Notes: generated by a model not told the origin, from the letters alone. A stretch of DNA of 64,000 nucleotides from Suttonella indologenes (GCF_900460215.1 NZ_UHIA01000004.1:1372001-1436000), one strand, 5' to 3'; shown: positions 24,581 to 34,483, counted from the stretch's first letter. Numbers and translations are program-made.

Positions 24581-26566
24581 TTAGAAGCGGTAATTAAAGC
24601 TCAAGCGGAAATCTCTGCCCTGCTCTGCAAAAGTGGAGTTCGCTCTTTGACTGTGAGAGACATAGTATTTATCGCCTACGTTATTGACTGCAAAATTCAC
24701 ATTAAAATGATCTTTGCCCAAGGGTTGCCAATTCAAATACACATCATGCACGCCATAACCCGGACGTACTTGCAATTCAGGATTACGCGTTCTTCTATTT
24801 ATTCCCATATATTCGGTTCCTTCGGCATAGCGACCGCGCCAACCGATTTCCAATTTCGGATTATCAAATTGATAAGAAAGTCCCGTCATCCATTGACGTC
24901 CCAAAGGAATCGCCGTCATCACGGAATCCGCCGTGGTGCCGTTCATTTTAGGATCGCTATCCGCTACGCCTAAACGGGCAGTCAAGCCCTGCCAGCGATA
25001 AGCGGCATTTAATTCATAACCTTTGTTTTTCAGCTTGCCGCTGCTCACCACTTCGTTATAAGCATTCTCTCCTGCTCCGATTGTCTTAAAGCTCTGCAAA
25101 TCTTTAATCGTTTGATAGAAATAAGCACCTTCTAAACTTAAGCCCTCATATTCCCAATTAAAGCCGATTTCTGCATTTCGTGATCGTTCGGCTTTTAATC
25201 CATCTGCTACGCGAATATCTCTTGCTGCAAATGAGGCTTCTCTTAAACGCGGACTACGAGTAGCTACATTGTAGCTTGCATTTAAAGAAAAATTTTTATT
25301 TACATCCCAAATTATGCCAACGCTGGGGCTAAAAGCACCATCCGAAGATTTACCTCCTGTTGTGCCGGAAAAATTGAAATAGTCATAGCGTAAACCGGTA
25401 GTTAAGGTTACAGGAGCAAAGCTCCAAATCCCTTCAACATAAGCACCAATATCTTCTTTTTCATGAGCATGCGTAACATTTGGGTTAATTTTCGCTGCCC
25501 CCCTGTTTTATTAACAGACTCTGTGCGCCAATTCAATCCGTATTTCACTAAATGTTTTGTATTAGGAATAGGAGTCGTAAAGCCTAGATTAGCTCCTGTT
25601 GTTTCAATTTTGGCTATACCGTCTAATGCGTTATCCCGTGTTTTAGGCTTGGGTTTATAGATTTATTCTTTTGCTCCGATGTAATATGGAAAACATTGGC
25701 ATCCAAAGAACCTAAAACACCCAATTGCCGCCCTGCATAAGATAAATTAGTAGTATCCGTGGTACGATGACGATGATTTGGTGCATTATTTGAGCTTGTG
25801 AAAAATTCTTCACGCAAAGCACGCGTGCCGTATTGTTCTTCGCGGCGATGACTTAATTCAATCCGATTATTTTCATTAATGCGATACGCACCTTTGGCTA
25901 AAAAACTACGATTTCCCAAAGCATTGTGAGGCGCTTTATTGCCGTTACCATCTTCGTAATTTTTTTCTTTGACCCAATTGCCAATTACGATGCCGTCAAA
26001 ACCATTCGCACGACCATATACCGCCAATCCCGTATTCGCACCTTCATTGCTGTTTACGCCGCCGCTAATCCGCACGCCTACATCTTTGCCCTCTAGCAAT
26101 AAATCCGCAGCATCGACTGTACGCGCTTCGATTCTACCGTTAGTCGCGCCAAATCCCGCACTCGCCGAGCCTGTGCCTTTTTCAATCGCCACTACTTTAA
26201 CCAAAGCAGGGTCAAGACTGAAACGCCCTTGATGATGGAAAATTTGCGAGCTGCTTGAAGTGTCATCGACCACATAATCAATTTGGTCTTGCCCCATGCC
26301 GCGAATCGTTACCCATTGCGATGCGCCGCGTTACCACCGCCAAACTGTATGCCGACTTGGTCACGCAAAGCCGTTTTAAGGTCTGTAGAAGTATCTTTTT
26401 CTAAGGCGCGCCAATCTTCAATCGGGCGGGCGCTGACGAAATTACTTTGTACATTGATTTGATCTAACTGTATCACTTGACTGTTATCCGCGGTTTGCGC
26501 CTGCGCACAAGCCATGCCCAAGGCGGCAGACAATGCCGTCAATTTAAAAGTGAGTTTCTTATCCAC
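24581..26566 (-). pseudogene. TonB-dependent outer membrane receptor, three frameshifts
   Basis: The N-terminal part (26566-26309) has a signal peptide ending AQAQ and a plug domain start (QLDQINVQSN). The frame breaks near 26326, where QFGGGN should continue into ASQWVTIRGMGQDQ. It breaks again near 25649, and a third time at a run of six C (25498-25503), after which the barrel reads to the aromatic end (RLSFNYRF). Each break fits loss of one base in a homopolymer. A full-length product of about 660 residues would otherwise result. The family imports siderophores, haem or other metal complexes; the ligand is not evident. It could be decayed, phase variable, or affected by sequencing errors. 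Confidence 0.85.
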
Positions 26567-26764
26567 TAATATATTTTCCTCTGTTAAATTTGAAACTTAG
26601 AGAAACTAAGTGTTCTTTTAACCATCGTAAAAATGTCTATTCTTTTCGCAATGACAGAATTTGTACATTATCGTAACGGTTAAGAATATGCTAATCTTTT
26701 TGACAATTGTTAGCAATAATATTTTATAGATAACTTAATTATCAGCCATTTAGCCCCAATAAAA

Positions 26765-26792
26765 AATCCTCCGCAAGGGAGGATTAAAAAAC
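26765..26792 (-). terminator. Terminator after the DegP-type gene
   Basis: AATCCTCCGCAAGGGAGGATT forms a hairpin with flanking A and T runs, about 20 bases beyond the protease stop codon. It may also act in the other orientation. Confidence 0.85.
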
Positions 26793-26806
26793 ATCGGAAA
26801 TTGGAT

Positions 26807-28225
26807 TTATTGCTTAGATTTTTCAGGCACCAATGCCAAAAACGTCGTTTGTCCGCGACGATGAATCAGCACAGGAATCGGCTGGGATTTTTCGCCGTGC
26901 TGCGCAAATAGTTTTGCCGCCGCATTCACACTACTGACCGGTGTGCGTCCCACCGCCAAAAGAATATCGCCGGCGCGTAAACCTGATTTTGCCGCCGCAC
27001 TGCGCGGTTTCACTTCCGCAACCAATACGCCTTCGCCTTCGAATGCCAAGGCTTCACGACTTTCTTCGTCAAGCGTTTTCAAAGACATACCCCAATTCTC
27101 TATAGATTTATTTTCACCGGAAATACTGTCCATATCGGCATTGTCTATATTACCCACTTCAAATTCGATTTTTTCGCGCTTACCCTCGCGCAGAATCTCT
27201 AGCGCTGCCGTTTCGCCGATATTCGTCATCGCAACCAATGAAGGTAAATCACCGGAGCGGACAATATTGCGTCCGTTAAATTGCAAAATCACATCGCCTG
27301 CCTGCAAACCGGCAGCTTCGGCCGGAGAATCGGGCAAGACTTTGGCAATCAATGCACCCTGCGGTTTATCCAATCCGAAAGATTGCGCCAATTGCTGATC
27401 GACTTCCTGAATCATCACACCTAGCCAACCGCGGCTTACTTTGCCCTCGGCTTTCAGCTGTTGGGCAATATTTTTCGCCACATTAATCGGAATCGCGAAG
27501 CCTAAGCCGTTAAACGTACCGCTGCGGCTGTAAATCTGCGAGTTAATGCCGATGACTTCGCCTTTGCCGTTAAAGAGCGGCCCGCCCGAATTTCCGGGAT
27601 TGATTGCCGCATCCGTTTGAATGAAAGGCGTATAAGCGCCGCTAGGCAGATTACGCCCCAATGCTGAGACAATGCCTTTGGTGGCGGTGGCGTCAAAACC
27701 GAAAGGCGAACCGATCGCCAAGACCCAATCGCCGACTTTTACCGCATTCGAATCACCCAAGACGGCAACCGGAAACGCTTGTTCAGCTTCAATTTTCAGC
27801 AGGGCGATGTCACTACGTTTATCTATGCCGATAACTTTCGCCTGATATTCTTGGCGGTCGTTGAGGCGCACAATCACAGAATCCGCCCCGTCAACCACAT
27901 GGGCATTGGTTAAAATCTCACCGCTTTCGTCAATGAAAAAACCCGAACCGGAGCCTTCATAATGCGGCATACCCTCTTCCGGCGTCATACCGAAGTTTTC
28001 CGGCATTCTGCCGAAAGGCGAACCGAAGAATTCTTCAAACAAATCCGGCATACGCTCTCTTCTGCCTAAGCGATGACCGGAAACGGCTTTAGAGACCTCG
28101 ATATTCACAACCGCCGGCATCGCTTTTTCTACTAAAATCGTAAAATCAGGTGCAGGATCAGCAAGAGCAGGTGTGTTGATTACAGTCGCCAAACCGATTG
28201 CAAAGGCTAAAAAAGTTTTTTTCAT
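26807..28225 (-). CDS. DegP/DegQ-type periplasmic serine protease
   Basis: A 472-residue HtrA protease-chaperone for periplasmic protein quality control. A signal peptide (1-22, ending ALA) precedes a trypsin-like domain with catalytic His109 (TNAHV), Asp139 (SDIALL) and Ser213 (GNSGGP). Two PDZ domains follow (about 270-360 and 385-465). A Gly/Met/Pro-rich LA-loop (about 60-90) suits DegP or DegQ. It is divergent from an OmpR-type regulator and sensor kinase, with 100 bases between them; HtrA genes are often controlled by such envelope-stress systems, but a link here is inference. Confidence 0.95.
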   Translation of the reverse strand: MKKTFLAFAIGLATVINTPALADPAPDFTILVEKAMPAVVNIEVSKAVSGHRLGRRERMPDLFEEFFGSPFGRMPENFGMTPEEGMPHYEGSGSGFFIDESGEILTNAHVVDGADSVIVRLNDRQEYQAKVIGIDKRSDIALLKIEAEQAFPVAVLGDSNAVKVGDWVLAIGSPFGFDATATKGIVSALGRNLPSGAYTPFIQTDAAINPGNSGGPLFNGKGEVIGINSQIYSRSGTFNGLGFAIPINVAKNIAQQLKAEGKVSRGWLGVMIQEVDQQLAQSFGLDKPQGALIAKVLPDSPAEAAGLQAGDVILQFNGRNIVRSGDLPSLVAMTNIGETAALEILREGKREKIEFEVGNIDNADMDSISGENKSIENWGMSLKTLDEESREALAFEGEGVLVAEVKPRSAAAKSGLRAGDILLAVGRTPVSSVNAAAKLFAQHGEKSQPIPVLIHRRGQTTFLALVPEKSKQ

Positions 28226-28325
28226 CTTATTTCCTAATTGGTTTAATATAGGCGCACATTGTCTGCCAAGGGCATTTTCAAAACAATGTATGGCAGATTA
28301 ATAAGTATTTACTCAGGGAGAACCT

Positions 28326-29015
28326 ATGCACGTATTGATTATTGAAGATGACAAAGAAGTCGCCGCCTATATTGCTAAAGGCTTGAACGAAAGCGGCTAT
28401 GTGGTCGACACTGCCCATACCGGCACGGAAGGATTGAATATGGCGCTCAGCGGACAATATGATTTGCTCGTTGTCGATCGTATGCTGCCGAAACTAGACG
28501 GTTTATCGATTATTCAAAAAGTGCGCGAAAACGGCAATAGCGTGCCGGTATTGATATTATCCGCACTCGGCGAAGTCGATGACCGTGTAGAAGGTCTTGC
28601 TGCCGGCGGCGACGATTATTTGGTCAAACCCTATGCTTTTTCCGAACTATTAGCGCGCGTGCAAGCGCTGACTCGCCGCCGTTCCGGCGATATTCAAGAC
28701 AATATGGTCTTGCAAGTGGCGGATTTACAGCTTGACCGTCTCAAGCGCAAAGTCATCCGCTCCGGCAAAAAAATCAATTTGCAGCCGCGCGAATTCCGCT
28801 TATTAGAATATCTCATGACCAATGCCGGACAAGTGGTCACACGCACCATGCTGCTGGAAAAAGTCTGGGAATATCATTTTGACCCGCAAACCAACGTAAT
28901 TGACGTCCATATCTCGCGCTTGCGCAGCAAAATCGACAAAGATTTTGATCCACCTCTGATTCATACCGAACGCGGCGCGGGATACAGCCTTTATGATCCG
29001 ACAAATTATCAATAA
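28326..29015 (+). CDS. OmpR/PhoB family response regulator
   Basis: A 229-residue two-component regulator. The receiver domain (about 1-115) has acidic residues at 8-9, the phosphorylated Asp51 (LLVVDRMLP) and Lys101 (LVKPYAF). A winged-helix DNA-binding domain follows (about 130-225) with REFRLLEYLM and NVIDVHISRLRSKID. A GGGAG-type ribosome binding site precedes the ATG. It overlaps the sensor kinase gene by 23 bases. The closest named relatives I can suggest are QseB- or CusR-like regulators; the target genes are unknown. Confidence 0.93.
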   Translation: MHVLIIEDDKEVAAYIAKGLNESGYVVDTAHTGTEGLNMALSGQYDLLVVDRMLPKLDGLSIIQKVRENGNSVPVLILSALGEVDDRVEGLAAGGDDYLVKPYAFSELLARVQALTRRRSGDIQDNMVLQVADLQLDRLKRKVIRSGKKINLQPREFRLLEYLMTNAGQVVTRTMLLEKVWEYHFDPQTNVIDVHISRLRSKIDKDFDPPLIHTERGAGYSLYDPTNYQ

Positions 29016-30525
29016 ATTTCACACAGACTTACCGCAAGTCAAAAAGAGTAGCGTCTTTCGCTACTCTTTAGTGGCAACTCTTATTGCCTCCGTCATTACC
29101 AGTGTGGCGATGCTGATGACCTATCAGCAAGCCAGACAGGAAATCTCCTCTCAAGTCGATAACCGCTTGATTGCCGAAGCCGGCCGCATCCGCCAGCAAT
29201 ACGAGCAACGCAGCGCTTTCAGCTTACATCAGCCCGTTATCGGCATTACGGAACGCAGCAGCAGCGAATCCACCATATCTTATTGTTTAAGCAACGATTA
29301 TAATCAAGATGTTGAAGATAGCGACAATTTATTTTCCAGCATCAACAATGCCGGCATCGTGGAAAATCATTATCTTTACACTAGTCATTTCAATGATTTA
29401 TGCCAATCTACACGTCAAGCAATTGATGATAACATGCCGAATTTATTGCCGATTATGAAATGGCACACACATAAAGACATGATGCGGATTGTCATTACGC
29501 CCTTAAACAACGGACTCACCTTAATTACCGGCTACGACACCAAAAACGAACGCCGCATTTTGCGCCGCATGTTTTCTACCGTCATCTATTCCAGCATCTT
29601 GCTGATTGCCGCCAGCTTCTTCGGTTCTTTTTACATCAGCCGCTCTATTACGCGCAATACCAAACGCATCAGCGACAGCGCCAGACGCATTGTCGACGGC
29701 GATTTCGGCGAAAGGATTAGCATTGATCCGGACGACAGCAATGAAATGAGAAGTTTGGCTAATAATCTCAATCACATGCTAGAACGTCTTGACACACTTA
29801 TCAGCAGCCAAAGACAAGTCACTAATAATATTGCCCATGACATGCGCAGCCCGCTGAACCGCCTGCGTAGCCGCATGGAAGTTTGTCTGCTCGACCGCAA
29901 CCGCAGCAGCGCGGAATTACGCGATGCCATCGGAGAAAGCATTGAAGACATTGATAAATTACTGCAAACCTTCAATGCCATGCTTACTATCGCCCAAATC
30001 GAAGCACGTGCCCGCGACGATTTCAAAGCCACAGACCTCAGCCTGATTTGCGAAGAACTCTCCGAACTCTATGAAATCTTCGCCGAAGAAGACGGTTCGC
30101 ATTATTTCAGCAGCCAAATAGCTCCTAATCTAAGTCTCTTCGGCAACCGCCAATTGATCGCCCAAGCCATTACCAATCTGTTGGATAATGCGGTCAAATA
30201 CACCCCTTCAGGCGGCAACATTCATCTGCAAGCCTACGAGAAAAACAAGCACATTCATATTGCCGTCAGCGACAACGGGCCGGGCATCCCTGCCGATGAC
30301 CGCGAACGCGTATTGCAACGTTTTGTCCGCCTCGACAACTCCCGCTCCACTCCGGGCAACGGCTTAGGGCTTTCTATGGTTGCCGCCGCCACCCATCTGC
30401 ATGACGGCAATATTCGGATCAGCGATAACAATCCCGGGCTAAAAATCGAGCTTATCATTCCCAATGCCGCAACTTTCTGCAAAAAACATCAGATTTGCGG
30501 TAACAAAGATAAAAAAGACAAATAA
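28993..30525 (+). CDS. Sensor histidine kinase
   Basis: A 510-residue inner membrane kinase. Two membrane helices (about 24-43 and 195-215) enclose a periplasmic sensor domain of about 150 residues containing two Cys (100 and 137). A HAMP linker (about 217-270) is followed by the phosphoacceptor His282 (NNIAHDMRSPLNRL), then the N box (NLLDNAVKYTPSGG), G1 (DNGPGIPADD) and G2 (GNGLGLSMV). It pairs with the overlapping response regulator. The signal is unknown; the neighbouring DegP-type gene suggests envelope stress. Confidence 0.93.
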   Translation: MIRQIINKFHTDLPQVKKSSVFRYSLVATLIASVITSVAMLMTYQQARQEISSQVDNRLIAEAGRIRQQYEQRSAFSLHQPVIGITERSSSESTISYCLSNDYNQDVEDSDNLFSSINNAGIVENHYLYTSHFNDLCQSTRQAIDDNMPNLLPIMKWHTHKDMMRIVITPLNNGLTLITGYDTKNERRILRRMFSTVIYSSILLIAASFFGSFYISRSITRNTKRISDSARRIVDGDFGERISIDPDDSNEMRSLANNLNHMLERLDTLISSQRQVTNNIAHDMRSPLNRLRSRMEVCLLDRNRSSAELRDAIGESIEDIDKLLQTFNAMLTIAQIEARARDDFKATDLSLICEELSELYEIFAEEDGSHYFSSQIAPNLSLFGNRQLIAQAITNLLDNAVKYTPSGGNIHLQAYEKNKHIHIAVSDNGPGIPADDRERVLQRFVRLDNSRSTPGNGLGLSMVAAATHLHDGNIRISDNNPGLKIELIIPNAATFCKKHQICGNKDKKDK

Positions 30526-30550
30526 CCCATTTATTTCATAAGGAAAAACC

Positions 30551-30961
30551 ATGACACACATTGCCGACATCCGCTACCAAGGCGAACTGCATAATGAACT
30601 GCAACACCTGCCGAGCAAGCGCATCATTCATACGGATGCGCCCACCGACAATCAGGGCAAAGGCGAAGCCTTTTCACCTACGGATTTGCTCGCATCCGCC
30701 CTTGCCGCCTGTGTTATGACCATGATGGGCATGAAAGCCAAAAGTATAGGTATAGAACTGACCGGTGCTCATGCGCAAATCAGCAAAGAAATGGCGGCAA
30801 ATCCGCGTCGCGTCAGTGCAATCCGCCTGCAAATTTATCTACCCGCTAATCTTGACGGTGATACACGCGAAATCCTCGAGCAAACCGCTCTTCATTGCCC
30901 TGTCGCCTACAGCTTAAGCAGCGAGCTCACACAAGACATGCAATTCCACTACACCCTATAA
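30551..30961 (+). CDS. OsmC family protein
   Basis: A 136-residue protein of the OsmC/OhrA fold. It has the segment GEAFSPTDLLASALAACVMTM, where the Cys fits the first redox Cys, and LEQTALHCPVAYSL with the second. Family members reduce organic hydroperoxides with thiols. It sits 25 bases after the sensor kinase gene with its own AAGGA site. The subgroup resembles YhfA-like OsmC proteins rather than Ohr itself; substrate unknown. Confidence 0.88.
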   Translation: MTHIADIRYQGELHNELQHLPSKRIIHTDAPTDNQGKGEAFSPTDLLASALAACVMTMMGMKAKSIGIELTGAHAQISKEMAANPRRVSAIRLQIYLPANLDGDTREILEQTALHCPVAYSLSSELTQDMQFHYTL

Positions 30962-31299
30962 ACACAGCATTGAAAGCATAGTGCGGCTCTCCGCCTATGC
31001 CCATTTCATTTTTCCGAGCATCATTCGTCCTGTTAAAAAGCGGGGATTTTTCTGAAATTTTCGCTTAATTGTATTTCTTGCAACATTATGCGGAATTCCT
31101 TTTGCCATTCAATGAGAAGCAGAAGAAAGCTCATCATCTGAAAATTGCAACGGCAAAGCAGAAAAATCCCATGTTTTTCTCCATATTTTCTATTCAAATA
31201 CAATTTGTTATGCATTTTTTTCCCACAAGCAAAATTTTGCTGTACAGTAAGCCCCCTTTTTAGGCCCTTCTTTAACTTTTAACATAGGAGACGACGACG
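30962..31299. other. Intergenic region before the puuP-like gene
   Basis: A 338-base stretch without a supported gene; short open frames on both strands have no start signals or recognisable sequence. It contains the perfect 12-base palindrome GCAAAATTTTGC at 31229-31240 and a T-rich tract just before it. The promoter of the downstream permease is probably here. Confidence 0.6.
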
Positions 31300-32697
31300 T
31301 TGACAAAAGTACCTCTAGCCCCCTTGCCCGACGCCCAATTATTGCGTAAAAACTTGAGCTTATGGCATGTAATTATTATCGGTTTGGCCTATATTCAGCC
31401 GATGACTTTGTTTGATACCTTCGGCTTAGTATCAGATGCAAGCCAATTCCATGTACCGACTTCGTATATCTTTGCCCTCGTTGCTATTTTATTTACCTCA
31501 TTTAGCTACGGAAAAATGATTCGTCGTTACCCTTCTTCAGGTTCGGCATACACATATGCTCAGCAAGCCATTCATCCGAATGTGGGCTTTATGGTGGGTT
31601 GGTCTTCTTGGTTGGACTATCTCCTTTCGCCGATGGTCAATATCATCCTAGCCATGATTTATCTGCAAGCCCTTTTCCCTGCAGTTAATCATTGGGTATG
31701 GGTTGTGGGACTGACCGGATTAATGACCGCCGTCAATCTACGCGGTGCCAAATTCGTGGCGAATTTCAACAGCTGGATTGTATTCGTGCAATTAGCCGTG
31801 ATTGCCTACTTCACTTACCTCGTCTATTCGCAGCTTAATGCAGGATTTAATGCCGACGGCGAAATCGCCAAACAAGCCGGCGTAGCAGGTCTGTGGAGCA
31901 TGCAGCCGTTTTGGACGGAAATGACCGACGTCGGCAAACTGATTACCGGCGCCACTCTGCTCTGCTTCTCTTTCACAGGCTTTGACGCCCTCAGCTCTTT
32001 GGCGGAAGAAACCAAAGACACCGAGAGAACTTTGCCCAAAGCGATTGTCTTAACCTCGCTCATGGCAGGGGTAATCTTCATCATCGCCACCTATTTCATG
32101 CAGCTTTATTTCCCTAATGACCCTGCAACTTATTTTGAAAACATCGGCGAAACCCAGCCTGAAGTGCTGAAAATCGTCGGCGGCGCCATCTTCCAATCAT
32201 GGATATTAGGCTTTGCAATTATTACCGTTATGGCGTCAGGTATTTCCGCCCATGCCGGCGTATCGCGCCTGATGTATGTAATGGGACGCGACGGCGTCAT
32301 CAATAAGCGTATCTTCGGCTACATCAGCCCGACGCTGCGTGTACCTTCCTACAATATTTTGATTGTCGGTGTAGTTGCGCTCACAGCGGGCTTCTTAGAT
32401 TTGGATTTCGTCATTTCACTCATCAGCTTCGGCGCATTGACCGCTTTCAGCTTCGTGAATTTATCTGTGATTGCGCGCTGTGTCGTGCGCGATAAACGCT
32501 ACAACAATGCTAAAGAAATCTTCCATTTCTTAATCATGCCGACCTTGGGCTTTATCTCCGTACTACTACTATGGTTGGAAGTAGAATGGAACGCCCTGCG
32601 TGCGGGATTGATATGGGGCGTTATCGGTTTAGTCTATCTGGCGATTAAAACCAATGGCTTTAAACGTCCGGCACCTGTCCATAATGAATTTAAATAA
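31300..32697 (+). CDS. puuP: APC family permease, PuuP (putrescine importer) type
   Basis: A 465-residue inner membrane transporter with about 12 helices. It is very similar in layout and motifs to E. coli PuuP: LRKNLSLWHVIIIGLAYIQP, MTLFDTFG, SGSAYTYAQQAIHPNVGFMV, GWSSWLDYLL, and SFTGFDALSSLAEET. PuuP imports putrescine by proton symport. No puu catabolic genes lie nearby, so the substrate could be another amine or amino acid. The start is TTG at 31300, 9 bases after an AGGAG site; there is no ATG nearby. Confidence 0.82.
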   Translation: MTKVPLAPLPDAQLLRKNLSLWHVIIIGLAYIQPMTLFDTFGLVSDASQFHVPTSYIFALVAILFTSFSYGKMIRRYPSSGSAYTYAQQAIHPNVGFMVGWSSWLDYLLSPMVNIILAMIYLQALFPAVNHWVWVVGLTGLMTAVNLRGAKFVANFNSWIVFVQLAVIAYFTYLVYSQLNAGFNADGEIAKQAGVAGLWSMQPFWTEMTDVGKLITGATLLCFSFTGFDALSSLAEETKDTERTLPKAIVLTSLMAGVIFIIATYFMQLYFPNDPATYFENIGETQPEVLKIVGGAIFQSWILGFAIITVMASGISAHAGVSRLMYVMGRDGVINKRIFGYISPTLRVPSYNILIVGVVALTAGFLDLDFVISLISFGALTAFSFVNLSVIARCVVRDKRYNNAKEIFHFLIMPTLGFISVLLLWLEVEWNALRAGLIWGVIGLVYLAIKTNGFKRPAPVHNEFK

Positions 32698-32710
32698 TAA
32701 CTGTTAAGTC

Positions 32711-32741
32711 AAAAAGCGGCTGAATCATCAGCCGCTTTTTT
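32711..32741 (+). terminator. Terminator after the puuP-like gene
   Basis: AAAAAGCGGCTG and CAGCCGCTTTTTT pair around AATCAT; the T run completes a strong Rho-independent signal 13 bases after the stop. Confidence 0.92.
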
Positions 32742-32812
32742 CATTCCTTTCTTAACTATTGGGAATCTATCTAAAAACATCAGCCCAAATTCATAATATT
32801 CTGCATTCCAAT

Positions 32813-33499
32813 ATGTCATCTATTATTCTCCCTGCTTTTTCATTCCAAAATCGCGATTATCCTATTAAAGTCTTACAACGTAAAAATAACCGCCATCTGC
32901 GTTTAAGCATTAATAATAACGGCCAAATCCGCCTCAGTGCCCCTTTCCATATTCGCCGCAAGCAATTACTTGATTTCTTATATGCCCATCAAGATTGGAT
33001 ACAAGAAAAACTGAAAAACATACTTGAAATAAAGGATGAACACGATTTTCTCGGTGCAAGCCTTCAACTTCAAGCATTTTTAGGACGCGGCAGCAGTTTA
33101 AACGGCGCCATTTTAAGACTTGGTGTGAAAAATTTTGAAGAAAAAACTGTCTCCGCCGCACTACATACTTGGTATAAACAACAAGCACAAATATTATTGC
33201 CAACTTATCTTGCCAAAGTACTGCCGCAATGTCCTTGGGTAGAAAAAACACCACCAATTCGAATTCGCCGTATGCGCCGTCAATGGGGCAATTGCGCACA
33301 TAAAGGACATCTGACCTTCAATACGCATTTGATAAAAGCCGCACCGGAATTAATTGAGCACGTAATTCTTCATGAACTCTGCCACCTGAAAGAATTTAAC
33401 CATAGTCCGCGTTTTTATGCACTTATGCAGAGCATCGATGCTAATTGGCAAGATAAAGCGCAGCGGCTGAATGCCCTCACGCGGCGCTATATTCGATAA
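32813..33499 (+). CDS. YgjP-type zinc metallopeptidase
   Basis: A 228-residue protein of the YgjP/DUF45 group, WSS-like soluble metallopeptidases. It has the usual N-terminal motif (VLQRKNNRHLRLSIN), an RIRRMRRQWGNC segment, and the zinc motif HELCH (187-191) followed by HSPRFYALM. The ATG at 32813 gives the usual N-terminus; the frame is open to 32759, where the extra 18 residues are not typical. Neither start has a strong ribosome binding site. The physiological substrate is unknown. Confidence 0.87.
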   Translation: MSSIILPAFSFQNRDYPIKVLQRKNNRHLRLSINNNGQIRLSAPFHIRRKQLLDFLYAHQDWIQEKLKNILEIKDEHDFLGASLQLQAFLGRGSSLNGAILRLGVKNFEEKTVSAALHTWYKQQAQILLPTYLAKVLPQCPWVEKTPPIRIRRMRRQWGNCAHKGHLTFNTHLIKAAPELIEHVILHELCHLKEFNHSPRFYALMQSIDANWQDKAQRLNALTRRYIR

Positions 33500-33561
33500 A
33501 AACCTTGCAAGCGCTCAAAAAAGCATTATTCTTAACAAGCTTTATGACAAAAGGAAATCCC

Positions 33562-34206
33562 ATGAAAAAACACCTTTTAATCCTCAGCTGCACTGCTCTG
33601 CTTGCCGCTTGCTCTACCGCCTATTACGGTGCAATGGAAAAATTCGGCGTATACAAACGCGATATTCTGGTAAACCGCGTCGAAGATGCACGCAAATCAC
33701 AAAATGATGCCAAAGAACAATTTGATTCCGCCTTGGCGCAATTCCGCTCCATTGTACGCTTTGACGGCGGCAATTTGGAAAAAGAATATAACCGCCTGCA
33801 AAAAGAATACGACCGCAGTGCAGCGGCAGCACAAGAAGTCAGCGAACGCATTCGCGCAATCGAAAAAGTCGCGCAAGATTTATTTAAAGAATGGGAAAAA
33901 GAATTAGCTCAATATAGCAATGCCAATTTGCGCGCCGACAGCCAAACCCAGCTAAATACCACCAAGCAAGAATATGCTCAACTATTACGTTCGCTTAAAA
34001 CGGTTGAACAAAGAATGCCACCGGTATTGCAAGTCTTCCATGATCAAGTGCTATATCTCAAACATAATCTGAATGCCCGCGCGATTACCGCTTTACATCA
34101 AGAATACCGCAACATTGAAAACAATGTCGCCCGCCTGATTGCCGAGATGAACCAATCTATCAGCGAAGCAGATCGCTTTATCAGCAAAATGCGTCAGCAA
34201 CCTTAA
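33562..34206 (+). CDS. DUF2959 family lipoprotein
   Basis: A 214-residue protein with a lipoprotein signal peptide (lipobox LAAC, Cys at 17) followed by YYGAMEKFGVYKRDILV, the hallmark start of DUF2959. The rest is almost entirely helical and probably coiled-coil (about 35-210), rich in Gln, Glu, Lys and Arg. The function is unknown. The start at 33562 is preceded by AAGGAAATCCC and begins the signal peptide. It is 62 bases after the metallopeptidase gene. Confidence 0.87.
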   Translation: MKKHLLILSCTALLAACSTAYYGAMEKFGVYKRDILVNRVEDARKSQNDAKEQFDSALAQFRSIVRFDGGNLEKEYNRLQKEYDRSAAAAQEVSERIRAIEKVAQDLFKEWEKELAQYSNANLRADSQTQLNTTKQEYAQLLRSLKTVEQRMPPVLQVFHDQVLYLKHNLNARAITALHQEYRNIENNVARLIAEMNQSISEADRFISKMRQQP

Positions 34207-34222
34207 TCAACAATTCAAAACT

Positions 34223-34265
34223 CATCCGATAATTAGCCATATACGAATACGATAATTATCGGGTG
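34223..34265. terminator. Inverted repeat after the DUF2959 gene
   Basis: CATCCGATAATTA (34223-34235) and TAATTATCGGGTG (34253-34265) pair with one mismatch. It could be a terminator stem, but there is no clean T run. Confidence 0.45.
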
Positions 34266-34309
34266 AATTTAAAAATCATCATCAACTAAGAGATTAAAAA
34301 TATTGAATT

Positions 34310-34416
34310 TATAGTCAATTCAGCCCAAATAAAGACACAGTTTTTTATATGTTAGCCCGCACAATAGTAAAGCTTGATATTTTTTAGGTGTGCAACTTTG
34401 TCATGAATTGACTATA
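34310..34416. mobile_element. 107-bp Correia-like MITE
   Basis: The left end reads TATAGTCAATTCA (34310-34322) and the right end is its complement, TGAATTGACTATA (34404-34416). The arms then diverge. It has no coding capacity. TATAGT termini, TA-rich flanks and size resemble Correia elements of Neisseria; the internal sequence is different. Its arms match those of the 234-bp element at 47753. Confidence 0.6.
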
Positions 34417-34423
34417 TTATCAA

Positions 34424-34462
34424 GGCTCTAGACTGACAGAACTACTCTGTTAGACTAGAGCC
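34424..34462. repeat. Hairpin bordering the CRISPR array
   Basis: GGCTCTAG followed by ACTGACAGA pairs with TCTGTTAGACTAGAGCC (two mismatches) around a 5-base loop. It lies 8 bases after the MITE and 21 bases before the first CRISPR repeat. On the minus strand it is downstream of the array and may end its transcription. Confidence 0.5.
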
Positions 34463-34483
34463 ATGATTAAATGCAAGCAAAAT

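Noticed and set aside
31069..31263. 64-codon open frame before the puuP-like gene
   Set aside because: No ribosome binding site, AT-rich composition, and no recognisable sequence; an equally long frame exists on the other strand.
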